Assembly: GCA_019454045.1 (NCBI GenBank)
Contig: SKCR01033447.1
Span: forward strand, 62,001-126,000
Reading direction: 5' to 3'
Source of the DNA: Zanthoxylum bungeanum
Taxonomy: Eukaryota; Streptophyta; Magnoliopsida; Sapindales; Rutaceae
DNA: 64,000 bases
The translations under genes were made by a program, and so were the position numbers. Under the pieces are notes generated by a model, which searched no databases, was not told where the DNA came from, and was given only the letters and a program-made list of their open reading frames with translations. Of this stretch, positions 22,319 through 35,134 are shown piece by piece; the stretch's first letter is position 1; each line of letters starts with the position of its first letter.

Positions 22319-24410
22319 TGTTGAGTTTCTATTAGGTCCCAAGATCAAATCTAAGCATGAAATAATGAGTGAACACATCAACGGAGGTAGCGGAATACTC
22401 ACATCGATCGGTTGAGTCGATTTGAAGACGAATCGAAGCCAAAAACTTCACTGCCTTAGGCGCCCACTGCAGCAGTCCACTCTCTTCAAATTTCGGTTTT
22501 GAGCTGTGAAAATGGAGCTCCAAGCTTCGTCCGACGGATCCCGGCTCATGGGTGAACCTCCCTACCACCTTCGCAAGACTTGTATGTGTGCTAGCACATG
22601 ATTTATCACCATGAAAATCACTCTTGCTTCCCTTATTGTTCACGCCAAATGGCTTCAAAAACCAGTGAAAAGTTTCTGGTTTGGGCGTGAGGTGAAGGAG
22701 AGAAATGAGAGAGATGTGTTTGTGTTAAGTTTTTTTTGATTTGCATTTCAAGTGTATCTTATACACTTTAGTGAATTTCCAATGAATTTCACTTGTATTT
22801 GCCTTTTATTTGAATTTCAAAAAGTCAAAAAGTAAATACTATGCAAATCAATCACACATCACTATTCACATGCACTTTATGTCAAGTGTCATGTCTTTCA
22901 ATCAATCAATCAAGTCAATCAATCAATCAATCACTCAAAGTGACTTTTGATTTGACGCTTGATGTGACGATTGAATTGACGCTTGATGTGACTTGCGTCG
23001 CCGCACTCGAATTCGAAATACGAATGCGCTCGCAATCACACTTGGGCTCGGGTTCGCTAATTCCAAATTAACGATTTTTCCGTCGCGTCGTAATTAAATG
23101 ATTACGCCTAGCGAATTCACTATTCACGTCGCTAACGAATTAATTTCTAAATTAATTCGTTCGCCCGAATTAAAATCTAATTTTAATTCCGCGTCAAAAT
23201 CTAATTTCGTTTAATATATCGAATATATTAATTCATCGATTAATTCCAAATTAATCGTTATCTCTCTCTAGACGATATTTTATCCTAGATAAAATATCTC
23301 CGTAATTAATCCTAGATTAATTTTCTCTCTCTTCTATATAATCCCAGATTATTCAAGAGTGCGAGTTGTGCATCATCGGTGGATTATCGGGAAGCGACCC
23401 ATGAGATCTCCGGATAATGTGGCAGTAAATACGGTCGTCGGTGTATCCGAATCACGTACGTACCAAGTACTACGTTCTACCGATTTACGAGACAAGGTCG
23501 ACTCCTAGCAAAGTACCAAGTCTACCCAATTCTCCGGACATATCCTTTTAAGAATATTTAGATCTATATCAAGCGTAGTATACAATCGTATTGTGCATAT
23601 CGGCCCAGTATCGGATAGTCACGTGTTAGGGCTGGGGCTGGATAAGTGTCTGCCCCGTTCGAAACACATATCGGATGTCTGGTAGCTAGTCTCTATAATC
23701 GGATATTCATGACCTGGTCATAATATCACGATTGGATGCGCATCACTTAAGAGCACTAATATCGTATCCTGTGTGACATCATCTCCATTATGACTGGAGT
23801 GATACTTCCGTCTCGACATCACACCCAACACTCTACGACTCTCTGATAAACCCAGAAGTGGTAGACACAGAACCTGGTCAGGGTCCCCAACCACCAAAAC
23901 CAAAGTTTATCGATTATCGTAAGTATTAGCGATGCAAGTCTCAGGTTAAGACTATACACACCTACCTTGACTTCGGCCTCCCATAGACACATAGTCATAA
24001 TACCAATGGGATTCCGAGGGGTCTATCCAGAGCGAAGCTGTTTCCCGTACCATCGGTGAAACACGACCTCCTATCGCACTTGCATAAGTCTCCAACACTT
24101 ATATATATGAGAACTATGCCGTTGTGCCCTCACAACGCGCACAAGTGCAATACTAGCCTATTCCGCATTATCGATGTCCAGTCTCGATAATACTACGGCT
24201 AGGGATATTTATGATTAATCCTTCGTGGACTGATACTGTCTCATATCATCTCAATCCAGGAACTAATCATAGGGACCTCTCTTCATTTATATATCTATGG
24301 TGATCTAATCACAAATGATGAGAGTGCAATTTCCTTGTTACATAGTTAATTTGCTACAACAACACAATGTTCTGTGCAAATAGTGACGCTATGGGTCATA
24401 TTATCCAACA
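22319..24410 (-). repeat. 3' LTR of element F (2092 bp)
   Basis: TGTTGGATAATATGACCC at its right end (minus strand) to ACTCAACA at 22319. Palindrome array at about 23041-23355, TATATAAAT box near 24284-24292, two 24-bp minisatellite units near 22940-22995. Confidence 0.95.
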
Positions 24411-24421
24411 ATCTCCCACTT
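24411..24421 (-). promoter_or_regulatory. Polypurine tract of element F
   Basis: AAGTGGGAGAT on the minus strand, touching the 3' LTR. Confidence 0.9.
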
Positions 24422-25700
24422 GGCACGTAGCGAGTCACTCAAGTGTTCCAACACTTGAACAATATAAGGTTCGCTCAAATTGCTGAGGAAAAGTTTTCGT
24501 CAGCGGATTTGTTTGATTATCGTCTGACGCGATTTACACGATCATCACATCGCCACGATGTATGATCCGAACGAATCAGATGATATAGAAGTATATATCT
24601 GGATCGTCGATGAGACCTTTAATTTCTTAGCCTGTGCTGACACCTAGTTCAGCTGCTAACAGAACTATATCTAATCTAATTAGATTTATGTTCGATCCAA
24701 ATGGTTTCTTTTGCTGCCTCAGCTGCAGCAATAATCCGTATCCGTATTTCTTGTTTATTCGGCAATAGTTATCTTGCTTGGAATATTTCCAGCTCACTGT
24801 CCCGTAATTCAAACTTTATAGTACCGTAGTATTTAATAGTTTGGAAACTTGCAGCGGTGATCCCAGTCACTTCAAGTTCTCCTTCTCCATAGTTTAAGAC
24901 AACATCTTTAGTTCTCCAAGATACTAACAGATGTTCTCAATTTCAATTTAGTGACTATCACTAGGATTGACCCGATTGTGACTCCATATGCTCGAAGCGT
25001 ATGAGACACCATACAAGTACATTTTAAATGTACAATTTCCCAGAGAGTGTTAACAACTCCAAATCTATCCCAGTAGATCTTTATTCCTTGAATAAAGGTT
25101 GTAACTCCCCAGAATTCTACGGAGAATTTCTATTGAAAGAATATCTATGAAAGCCAAGCTTTCACTATTGTATTATGGGAATTTCACTGTTAGTGCGCTC
25201 TCCCACTAACCTCCTTATATACACAAGAATTATTTCGTTTTGAGTCAAAATCATAAACCATTATGATTATTTCAAAAACGACAGTTCCAAGAATCTTATG
25301 CTTGTTTCAATCCAAACATGGATCGAATAACCTGCAAACCTTGTTTGTCGGTTATACAAAATCGCCAGGATGTTGTAAACATCCTCCAAAAGGTTTCCTT
25401 TTCAGGAAAGCGACTTTGATTTGTAACAGACACATTTCATAAATGAAATATACGGTTATTTTCAAGCATTTTAAAATGGATTTACCATGGCAACAGGTAA
25501 AAGGTCGAACCGTTATTAACACAATGTTGATAACGATACCTTTCCGTCAAAAGCCTAGCTTTGTACGTTGGTATGTTGTCATCCATGTGTGTCTCCTTGA
25601 AGACGTTTAATGTACCATAGGCACAATGCCTTGTGGTACAACAACTAGTATCCCAAATAGTTGTCATACATGGAATCCATTTCGGATTCATGGCATTTGC
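24422..25700 (-). pseudogene. RT and RNase H remnants of element F
   Basis: RNase H text NYGTVSWKYSKQ is read near 24770-24810 and RT text near 25480-25700 (MDDNIPTYKARLLTERY). RT is full of frameshifts. Between the KVSGSAL-like block (about 25195) and the SVKAWLS-like block (about 25165) the sequence coding for YVDD is missing. An inserted AGATATTCTTTCAA lies at about 25128-25150. Both changes are also in E. No functional enzyme can be made. Confidence 0.85.
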
Positions 25701-26860
25701 CATAACGGGGAGTCGATACCTCGTATCATTTCCTCAAAACGTAGTCGGATGGTACACCTCCATAAGATTGACATCTTCATGGGGCGAGATCAGAAACCCA
25801 TAACCCTAGGTTGTTTTCTGACTCTATCCGATCTACTAAGTTCTTGTGTATTTGAAGATTAATGGTATAGATTCATCATAGATGAACTATTAGTGTTCCA
25901 TTAAGGACTTCGTGCTTGAACAGTGTTACTCCGATTTTCATCGAGTATCACTATCCTCCCACTGACCACTGCATATCGGTATTCCTCTCAGGAAAACCGC
26001 ATGGTGAGCAACAATTACATTGTTCTCATGTGGGATTTATAAGTACTATACTTAAGGTTTCCCTTAGGATAACCTATATAGGCACTTATCCAATTTGGGT
26101 CCTTAGTTTGGTATAAACCAAACGTTATGCCTGGCATACCCAAATTATCAGGAATGAGAAACCTCGTTTCTTTCCTGTTCATATCCTATATGATATCTGT
26201 CAAACAGATTTATATGGAACCTTATTCTAAATAAGTTTTGCACTGTTTTACATGTCCCATTGAAGGAAATAGTAGCTCAGAGCGACTCGTGACAAACCTT
26301 ATCATGTCCAACAAAATTTGGTTTTTGGTTCAGACACACCGTCTAACTGCGTGTCTCGGGAGGAGTCCTCATATGAAAGAATACCGTACTCTTTCATGTA
26401 CGTATGAAACTTACTGCTTAAGTAATTTCCATTACAGTCTAACCGTGGCGGAATAATACTATAGCCGATCTGTTTATATACTTCGTGTCGAAAACTTCAA
26501 AAGTTTCCGATCTGTGTTCTTCAAAAGAAACACATAACCATAACGGGATGCCACATCCGTTAAGGTCACAAAATATTCATGTTCACATCTAGCCTAGCTA
26601 GATATGGGCCCACTAACTTCACTATGAATAGGGCTAACAGATCGGTGGCCCTTTTACTATTACCAAGTAAATAGTATTTTAGGTATTTAACCTAATAAAC
26701 TAGATTCGCAGACCTTATTTGATTAGTCAAATCATCCTAGTACCCACTCTTCAATGTGGATATACGAGTCTCGTTTAATTGTGTCCCAGACAACAATGCC
26801 ACAATAAGTCTCTATTGATCAAATCAATTTGAGCTATTTATTTGTCATTTTATATGTTTG
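25701..26860 (-). pseudogene. Integrase and GAG-pre-integrase remnants of element F
   Basis: Reverse-complement counterpart of 58700-59800 in E and, more loosely, of 30-1130 in A: the RSDRGGEY region near 26420-26450, HSDVSGP-like text near 26610-26640, and the pre-integrase finger to about 26800. Many indels and stops; no frame longer than about 75 codons survives. Confidence 0.82.
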
Positions 26861-27720
26861 AGATTTTATTATATTCAAAATATAAATTATGTTATTTACA
26901 TCTAATGTGTTTATCTCATTATCATCTTTATATAATAAAAACACTAAGTGTTCTAGAATATAAGGTTTTATCCGCAACGGATTAAACACTGATATAGAGA
27001 TAATGTCTCTAGTCAAACTAGTTACATTATAACATTTCCTAATTTAAGTACATACCCAAGGGTAGTTCCCAAACTTAGGTATCTACGGTCGAAACAGCGC
27101 GACTTTCGTCCCATTCCAATTCGCAGAGAAATCTCGGCTTGAGGTCAGTATCCAGCTCAAAGCGGATTCCGAACATCAATACATATATTTTATGTACTAC
27201 ACTAAGTATTTAAAATCCAATTTCAATACTAGTAGCGAACATAACTTTGACAAATATTTTAAAGTTAGAGCCTCGCCCTTTTCTTTATTCCTTCGTGTCT
27301 TCCATATCCAAATGGTAGTCACTTGGGATATGTCAATTATCTTTTCAATATTTCCAAACCTTTGGCCAAGCCTTGGGTTTCGGAATATTGAAACGATGTG
27401 CACCTTGTGCTACATGCCCAATTGCAAACTTTGACTTTTCTCCACTAAATAGTCAATTAATTCTCCAAGAATTATTAATTGCAACTTTAATACTTTTAAA
27501 TCTAAAGATAGATTTATTATAAGTATATTAATTAAGCACTAAAGTCATCATCACATAAATCTTCCAAAGATCTTATGCTCTACTATTTGCTTAATTATGG
27601 GCTCAGTTATAATAAGTTATTTTATCAATAAATTAACCTATTATTAATTCCCAATTGAAAATTAAATTATTTAAAACTTTAATCCAAGGATTATATATTT
27701 TAAATATTCAACTTTTCAAT
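26861..27720 (-). pseudogene. Protease and gag remnants of element F
   Basis: Positions correspond to 57850-58680 in E. The zinc-knuckle region is near 27270-27320 and the Lys-rich gag end near 27340-27470. Only nucleotide-level similarity to H (15739-16740) remains; DTG cannot be read. Confidence 0.7.
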
Positions 27721-30222
27721 TCTTTCTTGATTTTAATAGTCCAACTATTTAATCAATTTAATAAGGTACTATTTATTATAATGATTACAATAATCCAATT
27801 ATTTAATCAACTATAATTTTAATATTGATTACTATAATCCAATTACAAAATCAACTATCATTTTAATTCAATTATATTGATTACTATAATCCAATTACAA
27901 AATCAACTATATATTGAATGAGTTTGTATATAGTCCAACTATATATATATTTTTTAAAACAACGTAAAATATTGACGAATGATATTTGTTTGAGCGTGTA
28001 TGGCGAGTAATTGAACGAATGTTGCAAATTCAATACTTGCCTCCCACTATTTTCGTCGAGTCTCTAACCCTCTGTGGAGTACTCGGGAAACCGCGTTTCC
28101 TAGTGGGCTGGGATCCTGTCAAATAACATACAACCTTGACTTTGGCCAACAAGCTGTATGCTACTTAACCAGGTAGATCTCACAGATCAATTGGATCCAA
28201 TCCAATTCCCAGATCCGGTTAGGTGGACATCCAAGTCCTAACATATTACTTATGCCAATGTATCTAATACATTTTCTAAACCTTATCCTCCGAATCATCT
28301 AGGCCTTGGCTTTGGCACAACAAACCTAATGACTCCAGTTAAGCGGGACCCATTGACAAGGAAAGTTTCGTAATCAATGTCTTTGGACAAGAAGTGATCT
28401 TGACTTTGGCCAACAAATCACGACTTGGACTAGACACCGATGTGGAACAAAACTCTCATGATTCAAATACATCTAATTGAATGGTCTTGACTTTGGCCCA
28501 AACCAATGCCAATCAGATCTTGAACAAGAATCATTCAATGGAAGGATAATCACTTAATAAAACGAGGGTTTTTTCGCGTGAAAATTGGCTACCAATTTAA
28601 TTATCTTTGTTAGGTCTCATCATCATACACCCTTAAGCATGCATTCTAAACACATAATAAAGCGAGTATGAAATAAAATAATAATGATATGCGGATGGAT
28701 ACTTAACACATTGATCCTAGATCAAATCTCTCCCCTTCTCACTCAAGCTAGCACTTGTACTACTTCTACTTCTTCTACCCGTTACACTACACTTCTAAAG
28801 AAACCTCATATACATAGAGGGGAATAGGTGAGAAGAGAATACAAGAGAAAGAAGGTGATAAGGCTGGACACGCAGGTCCAATTTAATAAATCGAATTTAT
28901 TACAACAATTTCTAAAATTGCCCACCCATCTAATATCCATCTGATATACATTATTCATTCAACACAACCAAGTATTCACACATATAAGCATGTTATCAAT
29001 CAAATCTAATCAAATTAATTAATCTGATAATTAGGTGATCATCCAATGTTCAAACAACGATTTGATTTTGTTCGAGTCAAACTCGTTTTTTGCGAATAAG
29101 TACTTAAAGTACGAACTCATGAATTAAATTAAACTACATCATTAATCTAATTTAACATGCATTTAATGCTAATTCACTATTCAATTCCAAATTAATATTA
29201 CACTTTTATTTAATAAACCTTTTACGATTTAAATTCCGAATCTAATCATAACGCGTCTCAAACCGATTAACGTCCAACGTCAATTCAATTAAAGTCCAAT
29301 GGGCTTTTGATTGATTTCTTAAGGCGTGGACTTTTGGTCAACTCGGGTCAAACCGATAACCAAAGTCCAATCCGGGATTTACCCCATAAGCCCATAAATC
29401 AATCTCGGCCCATTAGGCCCAATTGAACTTTAAAGGTTCATTAAGTCGTATTTGGGCTTTATGGTTAAGGTTTTGGGCCCAATTGGATCCAATCCACTTG
29501 GCCTAAACCAAACTTGATAAATCAAGCCCAATAGGCCCAATTACAACATTAGAAGCCCAAATCCAATTTAAAGCCTAAATAATTAAATTACACTAATCCA
29601 ATTACGCAATTTAATTACCTAAAGTGCGTTACATGATTAATTGACTAAAACAATATTTCTAAAACACAATATTACTCCAATTAATCATGCTAAATTCATT
29701 ATCACATGTCAAACACACACAATATGAAAAATCAAACCCATTTACATGCTTTTAAGTCTCGGCCAAAAGAGGATTTTGTGTCCGATTCGGTTTCGATCCA
29801 ATCGAACCTACAATCGACATCAAATCACCATCCTAAATGATTTCACACACATCCAATGTCACAAAATCAAAAAACACCAAGACATTAGGGCATTATACCA
29901 TTCGGCCAACCTAAGATTTTTGGGGTTTTTGTCCAATTCGAAATCCAATCCAATTCGACTCAAATTAACGTCAACCTAATCGATTCCAACTCATCAAATG
30001 AATCAAAAAACAAAAATTCCAAGAATCCAAAAATCCTATTCATTTTCGGCCAAGGTCATCAATTTGGGGGAAATAATTCCAAATCATTTTTCATCAAATT
30101 AGTCCAACCAAAATGAAATTAAACATGTTATAAACATACTCAAACAAACAATTTATTCAAATCATGCTCAAATCACATTTACCCAAATTTTAAATCCCTA
30201 AAATTTCATGCTTGCAACTATA
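27721..30222 (-). other. Leader of element F (about 2.5 kb, non-coding)
   Basis: Contains imperfect AATCAACTATAATTTTA-type repeats (27770-27930), four CTTGACTTTGGCC motifs (28137, a variant at 28303, 28389, 28486) and palindromes like those in the LTR. The sequence is well conserved with E, G, I and K, unlike the coding part. Confidence 0.85.
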
Positions 30223-30235
30223 GCTCATGATGCCA
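30223..30235 (-). promoter_or_regulatory. Primer-binding site of element F (altered)
   Basis: TGGCATCATGAGC on the minus strand; compared with TGGTATCAGAGC it has a T to C change and an added T. Confidence 0.75.
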
Positions 30236-30236
30236 T

Positions 30237-32328
30237 TGTTGAGTTTCTATTAGGTCCCAAGATCAAATCTAAGCATGAAATAATGAGTGAACACATCAAC
30301 GGAGGTAGCGGAATACTCACATCGATCGGTTGAGTCGATTTGAAGACGAATCGAAGCCAAAAACTTCACTGCCTTAGGCGCCCACTGCCAGCAGTCCACT
30401 CTCTTCAAATTTCGGTTTTGAGCTGTGAAAATGGAGCTCCAAGCTTCGTCCGACGGATCCCGGCTCATGGGTGAACCCCCTACCACCTTCGCAAGACTTG
30501 TATGTGTGCTAGCACATGATTTATCACCATGAAAATCACTCTTGCTTCCCTTATTGTTCACCTCAATGGCTTCAAAACCAGTGAAAAGTTTCTGGTTTGG
30601 GCGTGAGGTGAAGGAGAAAATGAGAGAGATGTGTTTGTGTTAAGTTTTTTTTGATTTGCATTTCAAGTGTATCTTATACACTTTAGTGAATTTCCAATGA
30701 ATTTCACTTGTATTTGCCTTTTATTTGAATTTCAAAAAGTCAAAAAGTAAATACTATGCAAATCAATCACACATCACTATTCACATGTCACTTTATGTCA
30801 AGTGTCATGTCTTTCAATCAATCAATCAAGTCAATCAATCAATCAATCACTCAAAGTGACTTTTGATTTGACGCTTGATGTGACGATTGAATTGACGCTT
30901 GATGTGACTTGCGTCGCCGCACTCGAATTCGAAATACGAATGCGCTCGCAATCACACTTGGGCTCGGGTTCGCTAATTCCAAATTAACGATTTTTCCGTC
31001 GCGTCGTAATTAAATGATTACGCCTAGCGAATTCACTATTCACGTCGCTAACGAATTAATTTCTAAATTAATTCGTTCGCCCCGAATTAAAATCTAATTT
31101 TAATTCTGCGTCAAAATCTAATTTCGTTTAATATATCGAATATATAATTCATCGATTAATTCCAATTAATCGTTATCTCTCTCTAGACGATATTTTATCC
31201 TAGATAAAATATCTCCGTAATTAATCCTAGATTAATTTTCTCTCTCTTCTATATAATCCCAGATTATTCAGAGTGCGAGTTGTGCGTCATCGGTGGATTA
31301 TCGGGAAGCGACCCATGAGATCTCCGGATAATTTGGCAGTAAATACGGTCGTCGGTGTATCCGAATCACGTACGTACCAGTACTACGTTCTACAACCGAT
31401 TTACGAGACAAGGTCGACTCCTAGCAAAGTACCAAGTCTACCCAATTTCTCCGGACATATCCTTTTAAGAATATTTAGATCTATATCAAGCGTAGTATAC
31501 AATCGTATTGTGCATATCGCCCAGTATCGGATAGTCACAGTGTTAGGGCTGGGGCTGGATACGTGTCTGCCCCGTCCGAAACACATATCGGATGTCTGGT
31601 AGCTAGTCTCTATAATCGGATATTCATGACCTGGTCATAATATCACGATTGGATGCGCATCACTTAAGAGCACTAATACCGTATCCTGCGTGACATCATC
31701 TCCATTATGACTGGAGTGATACTTCCGTCTCGACATCACACCCAACACTCTACGACTCTCTGATAAACCCAGAAGTGGTAGACACAGAACCTGGTCAGGG
31801 TCCCCAACCACCAAAACCAAAGTTTATCAATTATCGTAAGTATTAGCGATGCAAGTCTCAGGTTAAGACTATACACACCTACCTTGACTTCGGCCTCCCA
31901 TAGACACATAGTCATAATACCAATGGGATTCCGAGGGGTCTATCTAGAGCGAAGCTGTTTCCCGTACCATCGGTGAAACACGACCTCCTATCGCACTTGC
32001 ATAAGTCTCCAACACTTATATATATGAGAACTATGTCGTTGTGCCCTCACAACGCGCACAAGTGCAATACTAGCCTATTCCGCATTATCGATGTCCCGTC
32101 TCGATAATACTACGGCTAGGGATATTTAATGATTAATCCTTCGTGGACTGATACTGTCTCATATCATCTCAATCCAGGAACTAATCATAGGGACCTCTCT
32201 TCATTTATATATCTATGGTGATCTAATCAGAAATGATGAGAGTGCAATTTCCTTGTTACATAGTTAATTTGCTACAACAACACAATGTTCTGTGCAAATA
32301 GTGACGCTATGGGTCATATTATCCAACA
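30237..32328 (-). repeat. 5' LTR of element F (2092 bp)
   Basis: Nearly identical to 22319-24410. Palindrome array at about 30968-31265. Next to GAGGA at 32329. Confidence 0.95.
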
Positions 32329-32333
32329 GAGGA

Positions 32334-34362
32334 AGTTGCAGAATAATTACATCGAGTGGTTGAGCGATGCGGCAATGAACAAAACTCATTTTCTACCCAT
32401 ATGGACTGCTCGGCAGTGAGCAGAATTTTGTCCTCCATTTTTCAGTTTTGAGCCAAGTTCCAAGCTCCAAGCTTGCATGAAACGATTCCCGTCTCATTGG
32501 CGGACTTCCCTATCACCTTCGCATGCCTCTCGGAGTGCTAGCTCTCTTGATTTTTGCCACAAAAATCCACACTATGCTTCCCATTACTCTCGATTTTCTG
32601 GGCAGAAAACAGAAGCATGAACTGCCCACTATGGGCGTGAGATGAGAGAAGAGAGGAGAGTGAGAGAGATGGTGTTGGTTGGTAGCCAAAAGTGTATCTA
32701 ATACACTTGTTTTAATTAAAAGTCAAAACACCAAAATCAAATAAAGGTAAATAGCTTTTAATTAATCCAAAAACTCACATCAACCATCACACTTGAGTGT
32801 CAAACACTCAAACATCAACTCACATCAAGTCAATCAAGTTGTCAAGTCACATCACTCAAAGTGACAAGTGATTTGACGCTTGAAGTGACTAGCGATTTGA
32901 CGCTTGATGCGACTAATGATTTGACGCTTGATTTGACTTGCGTGCCGTACTCGAATTCAAAATACGAATGCGCTCGCAAATAATCTCGGGCTCGGGTTCA
33001 CTAATTCAAATTAACGAATTTTCCGTTGCGTCGTAATTAAATCTAATTTAATTAAATAATCATGCCAAGCATAATTACTTTTCACGTCGCTAATGAATTA
33101 ATTCTAAATTAACTCGTTCGCCCAAATTAAATTCTAATTTTAATTCCGCGTCGAAATCCAATTTCGTTTAATATATCGAATATATTAATTTACCGATTAA
33201 TTCCAAATTAATCGTTATCTCTCTTTAAATGATATTTTATCCTATATAAAATATCTCTGTAATTAATCCCAGATTAATTTTCTCTCTCATCTAATTAATC
33301 CCAGATTAATTAAAGTGCTAGTCATACGTCATCGGTGAATCTTCGGGAAGTGACCCATGAGATCCCCGGATATATTGGCAGTAAATTCGGTCGTCGGATT
33401 ATCCAAACACATGCGTACCAAGTACTATGTTTTACCGATTTATAAGACAAGGTTGGCTTTTAGTAAAGCGCCATGCCTACCCAATTCTCCTGAAATATCC
33501 TCACAGGAATAAATGATCTGTATAGTATATGTAGGATTGCGTATTTTGATCTAGTATCGGATGATCACATGCGAGGCCTGGGGCTGGTACAGTGTCTGTC
33601 CCCGTACGAAGCATATATCGGATGACAAGCAACTAGTCTCTTTATTATCGGATAATCATGACCAAGTCATATTATCCCGACGGTTGCAACCTTTATAGAG
33701 AACCAGTTCTGTATCCCTGCGCAATCATCATCTCCACTATGACTGGAGTGATACTTCCGTCTTGACATCACACCCAACACACTACGATTCTCGATATACC
33801 CAGAGGAGGCGTACACAGAAACCAGTTAAAGCCTTGGACGACCTCAACCAAAGTATATTGATTGTCCCAAGTATTAGCGGTGCAAGTCTCAGGTTAAGAC
33901 CAAATACACCTACCCTGATTTCGGACTTCCATAGACACATAGTCATACTACCAATGGAATTCTGAGGGGGTCTATCCAGAGCGAAGCTGTTTCCCGTACC
34001 ATCGGTGAAACACAACCTCCTATTACACTTGCATGAGTATCCTATACCCAAATATATGAGAACTATGTCGTTATGCCCTCATAACACGCACACGTGTAAT
34101 ACTAGTCTTTTACGTATTTATCGATGTCCAATCTCGACAATACTCTGACTAGGGATATTTAATGATTTATCCTTCGTGGATTGATACTGTCTCATATCAT
34201 TCTCAATCAATGAACAAATTATAAGGACCTCCTATCATTTATATATCTTGGTGATCTAATCACAAACGATAAGAGCGTAATCTCATTTGTCACATAGTTA
34301 ATTTGTACAACAACACCATGATCTGTTCAAATAGTGACGCTATGGGTCATAATTGTCCAACA
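32334..34362 (-). repeat. 5' LTR of element G, right piece
   Basis: Continues the LTR from 22318 and ends in TTGTCCAACA at 34362. Joined length 2098 bp. It has three 24-bp minisatellite units (GATTTGACGCTTGA starts at 32870, 32894 and 32918) and the palindrome array at about 33003-33310. Confidence 0.92.
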
Positions 34363-34367
34363 ACTTC

Positions 34368-35117
34368 GTCGTGCCATTTATTATTCTGTTATTTGCATTT
34401 CTGTATCGCATCATTGCACGTTTATTTCAATGTATAATTGCCTCTTGAATTATATCTTTGTATTTTGCATCTAATTGCTTCTCTTCATTATGCATGCTTG
34501 AGTAATTATCGTTTACTTGTGTCTCCGTATGTGTAAGTACAATATGTTTATGAAATTATATATTTTCCATTATTCCGTTTTACTTTCATGCATGCTTGAG
34601 TAATTATTATTTACTAGTGTTTCTGTATGGTTAAGTACAATATGTTTATGAAATTATGTGTTTGCCGTTATTCCGTTTTACTTCTATCACGCTTGTGTAA
34701 TTGTTATTTACTTGTGTTTCCATATCCATGAATATAATGTGTTTATGAAATTGTATGTTTACCGTTATTCCAGTTTACTTTTATGCATGCTTGTGTAATT
34801 GTTATCTACTTGCGTTTCTGTATCCATGAATATAATGTGCTTATGAAATTGAATGGTTGCCGTTATAATGACTTACTTTCTAAGCATGTAAACTTAGATA
34901 TAGGTTATATGTAAGTTTAGATATGAGTTTTATTTCTATGCATGTGAACTTAGGAATATAATACTTTTGAGCATATACGTTACGTGGATTCGGTTAATTT
35001 ATTGCACAAATCATATCATTACAAGTGGCATTAGTAAGGGACCATTCCGAACCCAACAGTTTGAGGTCTTCCCTTGCGAGGGGTGAGTGTGGCCTTAAAT
35101 CATATTTTCCCGGTTCA
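34368..35117 (+). repeat. Right part of the gypsy-type LTR
   Basis: Continues unit 5 of the tandem repeat interrupted at 20056, then a second tandem repeat, and ends near CCGGTTCA (35117). The exact end is uncertain. Confidence 0.5.
34492..34882 (+). repeat. Tandem repeat, 97-98 bp unit, four copies
   Basis: GCATGCTTGWGTAATTRTT opens each unit. The GCTTG word lies at 34496, 34594, 34691 and 34789, that is spacings 98, 97 and 98. Each unit also has AATATGTTTATGAAATT and CCGTTATTCCG. Confidence 0.93.
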
Positions 35118-35124
35118 TACCGGG

Positions 35125-35134
35125 TGGCGACTCC
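35125..35134 (+). promoter_or_regulatory. PBS-like TGGCGACTCC of the gypsy element
   Basis: The word occurs at the LTR-leader transition in many Tat-type gypsy elements (recalled, not checked). It helps place the LTR end at about 35117. Confidence 0.4.

Larger units (their letters stand above)
22319..32328 (-). mobile_element. Element F (family X), complete, TSD GAGGA
   Basis: A 10,010-bp minus-strand insertion: 3' LTR 22319-24410, internal 24411-30236 and 5' LTR 30237-32328, each LTR 2092 bp. GAGGA occurs at 22314-22318 and again at 32329-32333. LTRs are near-identical by eye, with mostly single-base indels between them, so the insertion is recent. The internal region is almost the same length (5826 bp) as in E (5827) and I (5825). 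Its pol and gag are badly decayed and lack YVDD, so it cannot have been autonomous (see findings). Confidence 0.95.
20057..34362 (-). mobile_element. Element G (family X), internally deleted, TSD ACTTC, split by F
   Basis: ACTTC at 20052-20056 is repeated at 34363-34367, directly outside TGTTGG (20057) and CCAACA (34362). The host tandem repeat reads on across the two flanks, confirming the insertion. Between them are only a stub of the 3' LTR (20057 to about 20235), the leader (about 20240-22236), a PBS (22237-22248) and the 5' LTR (22250-22318 plus 32334-34362). The body of the 3' LTR, gag and pol are deleted. F accounts for the middle 10 kb. Confidence 0.9.

Noticed and set aside
22332..22658. 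108-codon minus-strand ORF, repeated at 30250-30561
   Set aside because: It is the U5 end of the two LTRs of F; the frame differs between the copies because of single-base indels.
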